This document shows, piece after piece, positions 56,528-64,000 of a DNA stretch of 64,000 bases. Within the stretch, counting starts at the first letter, position 1. Each line of letters begins with the position of its first letter. Origin of the DNA: CAZIUL01 sp964542475 (GTDB taxonomy: Bacteria > Planctomycetota > B15-G4 > CAYZWU01); the NCBI GenBank assembly GCA_964542475.1, contig CAZIUL010000001.1, forward strand, positions 1 through 64,000, read 5' to 3'. The notes beneath the pieces are model-generated. The model was not told where the DNA came from, ran no database searches, and was given only the letters and a program-made list of their open reading frames with translations. The position numbers were made by a program, and so were the translations under genes.

Positions 56528-59500
56528 TTATTTCATGTGCGGATTCACCTGGATCTCATCCGCAAACAACCACGCTGATCCGCCGCTGCCTTGATGCCAT
56601 TTCGGGCATTTTTCGATGTTATGCGCGTGTACACGCACGTAACGCGCAGATACTTCCACGAACCTCTCGCTGAAAACCATTTTGGCGGCATCGGACACCT
56701 CAACAGGAACATCCCGTTTGATGGTTTTTGCGGTCTTGTAGCTCTTTCCGTCCGTTGAAAAGGAAAACTCCACTGTGGTCGGAAGGAAGATCCAGGAGCG
56801 GTGGTTTCTGAGAAAGCTCGCGCGGATCGTCTTTAACTCGACCACGCGTCCCAGATCGATGGTCGCGTCGAGGTCGTTTGCTTCGAACCCCTGCCAGCAG
56901 CCGTCGTTGTGGTCCGTCGATCCCCACACATCATCCGTGAGCGCGTCTTTACTGCCGCCGGTGTATTTCCCCGAATGCGGAAACGCCAAGGTGACGCTGC
57001 AGCCGCTCGCATCGTGCGGAACCTTGTCGAACAGCGCGGAGTAGACGTTTTTGTGGGCCTCTCCGGCAGATTCCATCAAGGCGGAATCTTCGAGGAGAGG
57101 CTCCAGGAATTCAAGAACCCAGAACTCGGTTTCTTTAGCAACCGCTTGCACTATAGCGACCTTTTCTTCGGATTCTGCAGCAAGCTCCATGGCTGCCGCA
57201 TATGATTCCTTCGCTGCATCAGAGGAGCGGCCTTCCGGCATAGCGGCCATTCGCAGAAAACCCTCGAACGCGGGTTTTCGCAGCGGATTTTCAACCCCTT
57301 TGCCGGCCAGTTCGCGCAGCATGCTCATGGGTGCGTTGTCCGGCCATTCGCAAAGAGCGAGAACCGCGGCGCTTTTTACATCGTCGTCCCCCTCTTCTGA
57401 TGCTTTCAGTAGCGCATCGAGGGTCGCGTTGTTCGGAAACCTGCCGAGCACTGTAATAAGGGAGGCGCGGGTTGCGGGTGCTTTGCCGGGCAGGACGGAA
57501 ATCAGGTATTCGGTTTTTCGCGCATCTTCTCCTTCGATCCGCCCGCACGTCGATGCGACGGCGTTTTCCAGGGCGTGCCTGTCGCCTTCCTCCTTTATCC
57601 GGTCGAACAGGGAGACAAGTGCCGGCAGATTTTTTTCGTTTGATATCGATTCGAGCGCGCTGATCGATTCAGCACGGACCGAGGAGTCCGAATCGGATGC
57701 ATGTTCGATAATTGCAGGGACAGCTTTTCCGCACCTGCGGGCTTTAAGCGCCCTGATCAATGAGGCACGAACCGGCCCTTTTTGGAGTTCCATCCGCTTG
57801 CATATCTCATGCTCCACACCAGGGCCATGAACTCGATCCAGGCTCCATTCCGCTGCCCTGCCAACAGAGCCTCCTTCAGCTGCCGCTTTTGCCAATGTTT
57901 CGATGTGGGATGCGTTGCCGAGCGATGCCAGTGCGCGTAAGCCCGCAATTCTCAGGCTTTCGTTCTCGTTGTGCATGGCTTTTTCAGCGGCCCACGCGGT
58001 ACCCTTGTCGCCCCGTTCGGCAAGAGCTGACAACACCATGGCCCTGGCTTGAACCTCGATGAAGGGCATGTTATCCAGGAGTTTCTCCAGGCTGGTGCCG
58101 GAAGGCAGTTTTGCGAGAAACCGGGCGCCCGCTTTCTGCACGTGTGCGTCCCCGTCATTGAGCATCCTGATGATCGTTTGCACGGGCTCGTTTTTCAGGG
58201 ATAGGATAAGCCCGCGATATGCTGCAACGCGGACCATGGACGAATTGTCTTCTCCCGCCATCTCCTTGTAGATCTCTTCGGCTGCGGATGACCCGCCCGT
58301 TTCAGCGAACCTGTCGGCACACTGGAGGTATGCGTCAGCCCGCTCGGATTCCAGCTCACCGGAAATGCCCGCACCCCTCAGGGCTTCAGCAGCCTTTTTA
58401 CCGCCGATACGGCCCAAGGCGGCAATCGCTGTTTTTGCAACATTGTTGTCAATGTTTTTTGTAAATTTTGCGAGCTGCGGCACAGCCTCAAGGTCCCTGC
58501 GCTGCCCGATCGATCCGATCAGGCCGATGGTTATATCGGCTCTTTCAGCTTTGTTGAGCGCGTTGCGCAAGATCTTGTCAACAACATCGTACTTCATTCC
58601 TTGAAGCGCGAACCTGGCCGCGTCATGTTGTCTTTTATCCTGAAGCAACTCAGCCAGGACAGGCACCGACCTTGCTGTGCCGATCCTTCTGAGCCCCCTG
58701 CAGGCGAACTGTATACCAGCGAAGGTTGCTTTCTTTGATTCTATTATCTTGATCAGAACCGATTCGATCTCGCGCATTTCTTCGGGGCCGGCTTCGAGTA
58801 TCCTGGCTTCAACGGCTGAGAGAGCCTCGCGGCTTGTACCGAATTCGTACGAAGAGATCCTGATGACAGGGTCTTCCACGCCGCCGTCGTCCGTGGTTCG
58901 TGCCGGCACAGGTGCGGTTTGAAGCGAAGCGCTGGGCATGGCATCGACATCAAAGTCGCCGAGAGCGTACTGTATGCCCGCGAGGTAATGCCTGAGCACG
59001 GCGCTGTTCCAGAAAATCTCGTTGTTGTGCCCGAGGGAGCAGTAGAACATCCTTCCCTTGCCGAACGACTTGATCCATGAGATCGCAAAATCGTTGTCAC
59101 TGCGCTTGATTCCGCTTACCTTGTTGTTGCGATTGCTTGTCATGTCAAGACTCAGAAGCACGCGATGGGTGTCCCTGGAGTAAGGGCCTTTTATCTGGTA
59201 GATCTCGTCCTTTATCAGGAACCCCCTGCATTCAAAGCTCTTGTTGAGCGGGTGGCCGGGTTCGTCGATCTTGACAGCCCATGTGCCGCCCGCGCCCCAG
59301 GGATGACCGTCGAACAGCCCTCCCATCATGCTCGCGCCTTCTTCCCATTCGTAGAAGTTGTCGGTAGCGGCGTGGATGCCTATTACACCTTTTCCTCCCT
59401 TGACGAACTCCATGAGCGCCTGGCGGTGAACGGGGTTTTCGAATTTCAAGCGGGTTGTGTTGTTGAAAAGCACGGCATCGAACTTTTGCAGATTCTCTGG

Positions 59501-59863
59501 ATCGAATGCTGCCATATCGTCCGAGAACTCCGCCTGGAAGGCACCGGTTTTGTTGCCCATTATCAACAACGCCTTGTTGCAGGTCGGGATCGAACCGTGT
59601 ACGAATCCCTCACATTTCGAAAAAACCAGAAGCTTGCGATTTGCACGCGGCTTTGCGGGCGGGCTGTCAGGCATGGCTCGATTGATTTTTTTCCCTTGGG
59701 CATCGGCTGGTATCGATTCCGGAGCGCTGCAAACGGCAGCATCGGCAGGTGTCGGCAAAGGGGCGCTGCACCCGTTGGTGCAATAGGCGGCTGATGCTGA
59801 AATGATCACAGCCATAAAAAGAACACCGGCTGCATGAGTTGTACATTTTCTGGTCTTATTCAT
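56528..59863 (-). CDS. Secreted ThuA-HEAT-discoidin protein
   Basis: A 1111-residue exported protein. After a signal peptide and a possible lipobox-like Cys cluster, a ThuA (trehalose utilization, GATase-like) domain at about 75-300 shows LLVFSKCEGFVHGS, GKGVIGIHAATDNFYEW and RMFYCSLGHN. A long array of HEAT/armadillo-type helical repeats (about 330-900) follows, then a C-terminal F5/8 (discoidin-like) domain ending near HQGSGGSAWLFADEIQV. ThuA domains with added modules are common in Planctomycetota/Verrucomicrobiota-type polysaccharide degraders. AAAGGTG precedes the ATG. The Gfo/Idh/MocA gene is 65 bases upstream in the same direction, so an operon is likely. Confidence 0.85.
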   Translation of the reverse strand: MNKTRKCTTHAAGVLFMAVIISASAAYCTNGCSAPLPTPADAAVCSAPESIPADAQGKKINRAMPDSPPAKPRANRKLLVFSKCEGFVHGSIPTCNKALLIMGNKTGAFQAEFSDDMAAFDPENLQKFDAVLFNNTTRLKFENPVHRQALMEFVKGGKGVIGIHAATDNFYEWEEGASMMGGLFDGHPWGAGGTWAVKIDEPGHPLNKSFECRGFLIKDEIYQIKGPYSRDTHRVLLSLDMTSNRNNKVSGIKRSDNDFAISWIKSFGKGRMFYCSLGHNNEIFWNSAVLRHYLAGIQYALGDFDVDAMPSASLQTAPVPARTTDDGGVEDPVIRISSYEFGTSREALSAVEARILEAGPEEMREIESVLIKIIESKKATFAGIQFACRGLRRIGTARSVPVLAELLQDKRQHDAARFALQGMKYDVVDKILRNALNKAERADITIGLIGSIGQRRDLEAVPQLAKFTKNIDNNVAKTAIAALGRIGGKKAAEALRGAGISGELESERADAYLQCADRFAETGGSSAAEEIYKEMAGEDNSSMVRVAAYRGLILSLKNEPVQTIIRMLNDGDAHVQKAGARFLAKLPSGTSLEKLLDNMPFIEVQARAMVLSALAERGDKGTAWAAEKAMHNENESLRIAGLRALASLGNASHIETLAKAAAEGGSVGRAAEWSLDRVHGPGVEHEICKRMELQKGPVRASLIRALKARRCGKAVPAIIEHASDSDSSVRAESISALESISNEKNLPALVSLFDRIKEEGDRHALENAVASTCGRIEGEDARKTEYLISVLPGKAPATRASLITVLGRFPNNATLDALLKASEEGDDDVKSAAVLALCEWPDNAPMSMLRELAGKGVENPLRKPAFEGFLRMAAMPEGRSSDAAKESYAAAMELAAESEEKVAIVQAVAKETEFWVLEFLEPLLEDSALMESAGEAHKNVYSALFDKVPHDASGCSVTLAFPHSGKYTGGSKDALTDDVWGSTDHNDGCWQGFEANDLDATIDLGRVVELKTIRASFLRNHRSWIFLPTTVEFSFSTDGKSYKTAKTIKRDVPVEVSDAAKMVFSERFVEVSARYVRVHAHNIEKCPKWHQGSGGSAWLFADEIQVNPHMK

Positions 59864-59928
59864 GATTCACCTTTTCAACATACGCTTGGGAAAAAGCTTC
59901 TTTCGTGTTCCTTCCGGTTTTCACAGGA

Positions 59929-61239
59929 TCAGAGAGCCCATGGCTTGCGGTACGAGCGTCCGAGCAGACGGCTTGCTCCCTCATCGTCGATGATCTTTTC
60001 CTTTTCAGGATTCCATTTTATCCTACGGCCGGTGAGCATTGCGATCTCCCCGAGGTGGCCGACCGAGATGGAACGGCATGCCACCTCAACAGGGGTTGAT
60101 GTCTGTTTGCGGCTTTTGACGCAGTCCAGGAAGTTCTGGATGTGGTCATGGCTTTCGTAGAGCCTCTTGTCGTTCGGCCCGATCGCATCGGGCTTGAGCA
60201 GCTCCTTGTCCGAAGAACTGCTTCCCCCGCGGTCCACGTGAATCCAGCCGTCTTCGCCGTGCCACTTGGTTCCCATGAAACCGATCTGCGCTTCGTTGCC
60301 TACTATCATGTCAAGGCCGCCGGCGTACTTGCATGTGAACTTGTACTCGGTGGGGGCGTCGTACAGCCCGTCAGACGGGTACTTCCCTTTTCCATTGACC
60401 TCGATCGGCCCGGTTCGATCCAGCCCAAGACCCCAGTGCGCGATGTCTATGTGGTGTCCGGCCCAGTCTGTTAGCTGACCGCCTGAGAAATCCATTATCC
60501 AGCGCCAGTCCCAGTGACAACGGTTTCCGCCGAACTCGCAGTATTGCCGCCATGGAGCCGGGCCCAGCCAAAGGTTCCAGTCGAGCCCCTCCGGCGCTTT
60601 TATTACGGGTTTAACTCCACATCCGCTGCCTGTAGGGAGCCCAACTTCGACCGTGTGCACCTTGCCGATGCGTCCGTTGAAGACCAGCTCGCATGCATGA
60701 CGGAAATGCGATACCGAGCGCTGCCAGCTCCCGGTCTGCCACACGCGGCCGTAGCGGTTCACAGCATCGCAGATAGCGCGGCTCTCGCGGATTGATCGAG
60801 AGAGCGGTTTTTCCCCGTAGATGTCCAGGCCGGCGCGGGCAGCTGCGATTGCAGGCACCGCGTGCCACTGGTCCGGCAGTGCGAGAGAGACCGCGTCCAG
60901 GTCTTTTCGTTCCAGCAGTTCTCTGAAATCCAGGTAGGCCTTGCAGTCCTCGTTTTCATACTTCTCGTCCACTATGCCCTTGGCGCGGTCCCGGTGCCGT
61001 TCGTCCACGTCGCACACGGCAACGATCCGAACCTCCTCTTTTTCGAGGAACCCGCGCATGTTGCCGATTCCCTGGGAGCCGACACCGATGCAACCCATCA
61101 CAAGGCGGTTGCTCGGCGCGACATGCCCTCCTTTTCCGAGAGCTGAAGCGGGGATGATGGCCGGGACAGTGAAGGCCGCGCCCGCTGCTGCTGCGTTCTT
61201 GATGAAACTGCGGCGGCTGAGCTGGTCTTTTTTAGTCAT
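59929..61239 (-). CDS. Tat-exported Gfo/Idh/MocA-family oxidoreductase
   Basis: A 436-residue protein with a twin-arginine leader (SRRSFIKNAAA). The Rossmann motif MGCIGVGSQGIGNM is followed by LALPDQWHAVP and the GEKPLSRSIRES motif with the catalytic Lys; the C-terminal domain has WGHHIDIAHWGL. NAD(P)-dependent sugar or polyol oxidation is expected; the exact substrate is unknown. AAGGAAG precedes the ATG. It is the first gene of an operon with the ThuA-HEAT gene and divergent from the symporter gene at 61559. It is only distantly similar to the one at 25628. Confidence 0.92.
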   Translation of the reverse strand: MTKKDQLSRRSFIKNAAAAGAAFTVPAIIPASALGKGGHVAPSNRLVMGCIGVGSQGIGNMRGFLEKEEVRIVAVCDVDERHRDRAKGIVDEKYENEDCKAYLDFRELLERKDLDAVSLALPDQWHAVPAIAAARAGLDIYGEKPLSRSIRESRAICDAVNRYGRVWQTGSWQRSVSHFRHACELVFNGRIGKVHTVEVGLPTGSGCGVKPVIKAPEGLDWNLWLGPAPWRQYCEFGGNRCHWDWRWIMDFSGGQLTDWAGHHIDIAHWGLGLDRTGPIEVNGKGKYPSDGLYDAPTEYKFTCKYAGGLDMIVGNEAQIGFMGTKWHGEDGWIHVDRGGSSSSDKELLKPDAIGPNDKRLYESHDHIQNFLDCVKSRKQTSTPVEVACRSISVGHLGEIAMLTGRRIKWNPEKEKIIDDEGASRLLGRSYRKPWAL

Positions 61240-61558
61240 GTAACTTCTTCCTTTCGATCAGGACAATCCCTTCATGCATGTGCAAGTCGGATGAGCCCGA
61301 AGCCATAGGGTCTGTTTTTGTTTGAGATTCCAAGGTAGATTCTATAGAAGTGCATCTGCGATCTGTAGTTTTTTTTGTAAACCCTAGCCATGCAAACAGG
61401 ATCGAGGGGAACCTCCCCGCACTCTGTTCTGAAGAGTATCCGAGCTTGACTCCGACAAGTTTTTCATGTAATTCGTTTGTTTTGATCTTTTCGCCGGGAA
61501 GCGGTGGATGGATCATGAAGCTGATGAAATGTGGGTTTGATTGACAGGGGCGCTTCAC

Positions 61559-63418
61559 ATGGATCTGAGCACTATAGACATAGTCATATTTCTGGTATTT
61601 ATCACAGCCGTGGTGACACTAGGCATCTGGAAGAGCCGCAAGGGGAAAACTTCGGAAGACTACTTTCTGGCAGGACGCGGATTAGGGTGGCTGTTGATCG
61701 GTTTTTCGCTGATCGCCGCGAACATATCCACGGAACAGTTCGTGGGCATGTCCGGCCAAGCTGCCGGCAGCGTGGGGCTTGCCATTGCCAGCTACGAATG
61801 GATGGCTGCGATCACCCTTGTGGTGGTCGCGTTCTTCTTTTTGCCGAAGTTTTTGCGCAGCGGCATCTACACGATTCCAGAGTTCCTCGAGCACAGGTAC
61901 GACCAGTACTCAAGGACAATCATGTCGGTTTTCACCATGATCATCTATGTGGGAGTGACCATTGCGGCCGTGATCTTTTCAGGAGCCATCACCATAAACA
62001 CGCTGTTCGCGGGTAAACTCCTGTTCGGCAGCATCGAGGTGAACGTGGTGACCGGATCGTGGATCATAGGCATAATCGCAGCCATGTACGTGGCAAGCGG
62101 CGGACTCAGAGCCTGCGCATGGGCGGACCTGCTCCAGGGTTCAGCTCTTATCCTGGGGGGCGCCATAGTGCTCATACTGGCCTTGGCCAGGCTTGGGGCC
62201 ACACCAGTGGCTGAGCTCGCCTCGAATGTGGACCCCGGCGCGTTGAGCGATGCCGCTGGAGGCGTGACCAAGCTTTTTGCGCTGAACCGTGACAAGCTTC
62301 ACATGGTTCTGCCCATGAACGATCAGATCCTGCCCTGGACAGCGCTTGTCGTTGGGCTGTGGATCCCCAACTTTTACTACTGGGGGCTCAACCAGTACAT
62401 ATCCCAGCGCACTCTCGGTTCGAAGTCGCTTGCAGAGGGCCAGAAGGGAGTTGTCTTTGCAGCGGCGTTGAAGCTGATCATACCGTTCATAATCGTCATT
62501 CCGGGTATCATCGCCTTCAACCTTTTCAGCGATGATATGGCTTCAGAGGCGGCAAAGGACGAAAAGATCATCAAGAACAACAGGGAGGTGCTGGAACTGT
62601 TCGAGGAGGCAAAGGCCGGTTCCGGGGAAGGCGGATTCGTGCTGTTCGAATTCGATAAGGCTTGGGCGAAGCGCAATCCGGAAAAGACAGCCGAAATAGA
62701 GGCGTACAACGAATCATCGCGTGCTGCCGCTTTTACGGGTGGCATTGAGCCCGATGTGAAGAGACTTATCGGTTACAGCTACGACACGGCGTTCGCCCTG
62801 TTGATCGGAAAGCTGATCCCTTCCGGAAGCGGGCTCCAGGGCTTCCTGCTCGCTGCCATTCTCGGGGCTGTTGTGAGCTCGCTGGCGTCGATGCTCAACG
62901 CGGCTTCCACCATCTTTACAATGGACATTTTCAGGAAGTACATGCGCAAGGACGCTTCTCAGAAAACCACGGTGATGGTGGGCCGGATCTGCGTTGGCGT
63001 TTTTGTTGTCATAGGCTGCCTGATCTCGCCGCTTCTGGGTGATCCCGAGTTCAAGGGGATCTTCACATATATCCAGGAGTTCCAGGGATTCATTTCACCC
63101 GGGATCCTGGGGGTTTTCGTTTTCGGGCTCTTTGTCAAAAGGGCGCCTCCCATCTGCGGTGTCGTGGGACTTCTGTTGAACCCACCGATGTACGGGCTGA
63201 TGATGTTCATCTTTCCTGACCTTGCGTTTCTCGACCGCATGGCCGTTTCCTTTTTTGCCGTGTTGCTGGTGATGGGGATTATTACCACGATCAAACCGGC
63301 TGCTCCGAGGAAACTGCCCAAACAAACGACCATTGAGCTTGAACCTTCGAATACCGCAAAGATATTCGGCACGCTGGTGGTAATCGCCACGCTAGCGCTT
63401 TATGCGATCTTCTGGTAA
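61559..63418 (+). CDS. SSS-family sodium/solute symporter (SGLT-like)
   Basis: A 619-residue integral membrane protein with about 14-15 hydrophobic segments. It shows the sodium/glucose-type SSS pattern: DYFLAGRGLGWLLIGFSLIA and NISTEQFVGMSGQA after the first helices, a PEFLEHRYD loop after helix 3, NFYYWGLNQYISQR at the central helices, and a C-terminal extension. SGLT-type members carry galactose or glucose with Na+. AGGGG is 8 bases before the ATG at 61559. The galactokinase gene starts 23 bases downstream, so a galactose transporter is the likeliest assignment. A TTG is in frame at 61541. Confidence 0.9.
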   Translation: MDLSTIDIVIFLVFITAVVTLGIWKSRKGKTSEDYFLAGRGLGWLLIGFSLIAANISTEQFVGMSGQAAGSVGLAIASYEWMAAITLVVVAFFFLPKFLRSGIYTIPEFLEHRYDQYSRTIMSVFTMIIYVGVTIAAVIFSGAITINTLFAGKLLFGSIEVNVVTGSWIIGIIAAMYVASGGLRACAWADLLQGSALILGGAIVLILALARLGATPVAELASNVDPGALSDAAGGVTKLFALNRDKLHMVLPMNDQILPWTALVVGLWIPNFYYWGLNQYISQRTLGSKSLAEGQKGVVFAAALKLIIPFIIVIPGIIAFNLFSDDMASEAAKDEKIIKNNREVLELFEEAKAGSGEGGFVLFEFDKAWAKRNPEKTAEIEAYNESSRAAAFTGGIEPDVKRLIGYSYDTAFALLIGKLIPSGSGLQGFLLAAILGAVVSSLASMLNAASTIFTMDIFRKYMRKDASQKTTVMVGRICVGVFVVIGCLISPLLGDPEFKGIFTYIQEFQGFISPGILGVFVFGLFVKRAPPICGVVGLLLNPPMYGLMMFIFPDLAFLDRMAVSFFAVLLVMGIITTIKPAAPRKLPKQTTIELEPSNTAKIFGTLVVIATLALYAIFW

Positions 63419-63441
63419 ACAGGTGCGGGAGGTGCGTTCCA

Positions 63442-64000
63442 GTGCAACCGTCTGAAAGAGAGCAAACGGCAAGGGACAAGCTTCTTCAGCTTGCGGGAGA
63501 GACCGGGCTGGACATAAAAAACGGCCGTGTCCGACGCACCTCATCGCGCTTCTGCCTGGGCGTGGAGCACGGCGATTACAACGGGACCGAGCTTTTCGGC
63601 GTGGGCACGGATCGTTTCATATGGATGGGTTTTAAAGCGAACGGATCGGGCAAAGTCCGCCTGTTCAGCGGAAATTTTCCGGACGATGGTGTGATCGCTT
63701 TTGAGCCCGGTAAGGTTCCGCCGCCGGAATCCGGCGAGGCAGCCGACTCCTGGGCACGCTTTCCCTTCGGAGTCGATCATGTGCTGCGGCGCGAGGGATT
63801 TGTGCTTGAAAACGGCATGGATGCGGTTGTATGGGGCGATATTCCCGGCGGCGGCATGTCGCGCTCCGCTTCGCTCTGCTTGAACCTGATCCTTTCGTTT
63901 TTCGATGTGAATGATATCGAAAAGCCGGATGAAATGCGGATCGTGGACTTGGCGCAGGCTGTTGAAAATGACTATATCGGATCGCCCTGCGGCAAGCTGG
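63442..64000 (+). CDS. galK: Galactokinase (GHMP kinase), 3' part beyond the window
   Basis: 186 codons are visible; the gene runs off the right edge. ATP-dependent phosphorylation of galactose at C1, the first Leloir step. The GHMP pattern is present: a GVEHGDYNGT galactose-binding signature (variant of GEHTDY), DIPGGGMSRSASLCLNL for the ATP loop (PxGxGLSSSA-type), and ENDYIGSPCGKL, as in galactokinases (EHxFVGxPCG). The GTG start at 63442 has GGGAGG 9 bases upstream. Its position behind the SSS symporter argues for an uptake-plus-kinase operon. Confidence 0.9.
   Translation, partial: MQPSEREQTARDKLLQLAGETGLDIKNGRVRRTSSRFCLGVEHGDYNGTELFGVGTDRFIWMGFKANGSGKVRLFSGNFPDDGVIAFEPGKVPPPESGEAADSWARFPFGVDHVLRREGFVLENGMDAVVWGDIPGGGMSRSASLCLNLILSFFDVNDIEKPDEMRIVDLAQAVENDYIGSPCGKL

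Noticed and set aside
1..64000. tRNA or rRNA genes and riboswitches
   Set aside because: I looked for T-loop-like and conserved rRNA sequences and found none. A tRNAscan-SE and Infernal run would settle it.

Overview
The window reads as a chromosomal segment of an uncultured Gram-negative, saccharolytic, probably anaerobic or microaerobic bacterium. The gene mix fits the Planctomycetota/Verrucomicrobiota/Lentisphaerota/Hydrogenedentota type of lineage: Tat-exported Gfo/Idh/MocA oxidoreductases, a ThuA-HEAT protein, an anaerobic sulfatase maturase with a SEC-C tail, Na+/solute symporters, DUF362 proteins, and a topoisomerase I with repeated C-terminal modules. No rRNA, tRNA or ribosomal-protein gene was seen, so the phylum is an inference. 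TGA is used as an ordinary stop in several genes, so the standard code applies.

Layout. 1-9 kb: a 2-hydroxyacid dehydrogenase, glucose-6-phosphate isomerase, a gingipain-like (C25) secreted peptidase, a NifS/selenocysteine-lyase-like enzyme and a Tat-exported ferredoxin-type aldo/keto reductase. 9-23 kb: a large secreted lipoprotein propeller, topA, a second C25 peptidase, an FG-GAP propeller protein and a giant HExxH protein. 23-24 kb: a secreted thioredoxin-like/coiled-coil gene interrupted by an in-frame TGA that is followed by a SECIS-like hairpin (candidate selenoprotein). 24-34 kb: a NapC-type tetraheme cytochrome fused to an FGE-sulfatase-like domain, a Gfo/Idh/MocA protein, DUF362, beta-carbonic anhydrase, anSME, a metallophosphoesterase, and a DASS transporter with a CBS protein. 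34-44 kb: nagA, nagB, a nitroreductase, a very large GH2 beta-galactosidase, an SSS symporter and a TIM-barrel isomerase, together an amino-sugar/galactoside catabolic block. 44-51 kb: a secreted peptidylarginine-deiminase-like protein, small secreted proteins, DUF362 coupled to a lipoprotein, a methyltransferase and ychF. 51-64 kb: an M1-M28-PDZ fusion peptidase, a secreted hypothetical protein, ThuA-HEAT-discoidin, Gfo/Idh/MocA, an SSS symporter and a galactokinase cut by the window edge.

How the parts fit. Cytoplasmic sugar genes (nagA, nagB, galK, pgi) and symporters would take up and burn amino sugars and galactose released by exported enzymes (GH2 galactosidase, any sulfatases activated by anSME). 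A second theme is secreted protein processing: two C25 peptidases, an FG-GAP protein and a PAD-like deiminase all end in the same ~128-residue module, which I propose is a shared C-terminal sorting or anchoring domain. The set (gingipain-like proteases plus PAD carrying one common C-terminal domain) resembles the Porphyromonas gingivalis gingipain/PPAD arrangement but has a different C-terminal domain.

Two 178-bp, almost fully palindromic elements (about a dozen mismatches between copies) lie at 50183-50360 and 55144-55321 and behave like MITEs with a TA target duplication. One sits exactly between two convergent stop codons.
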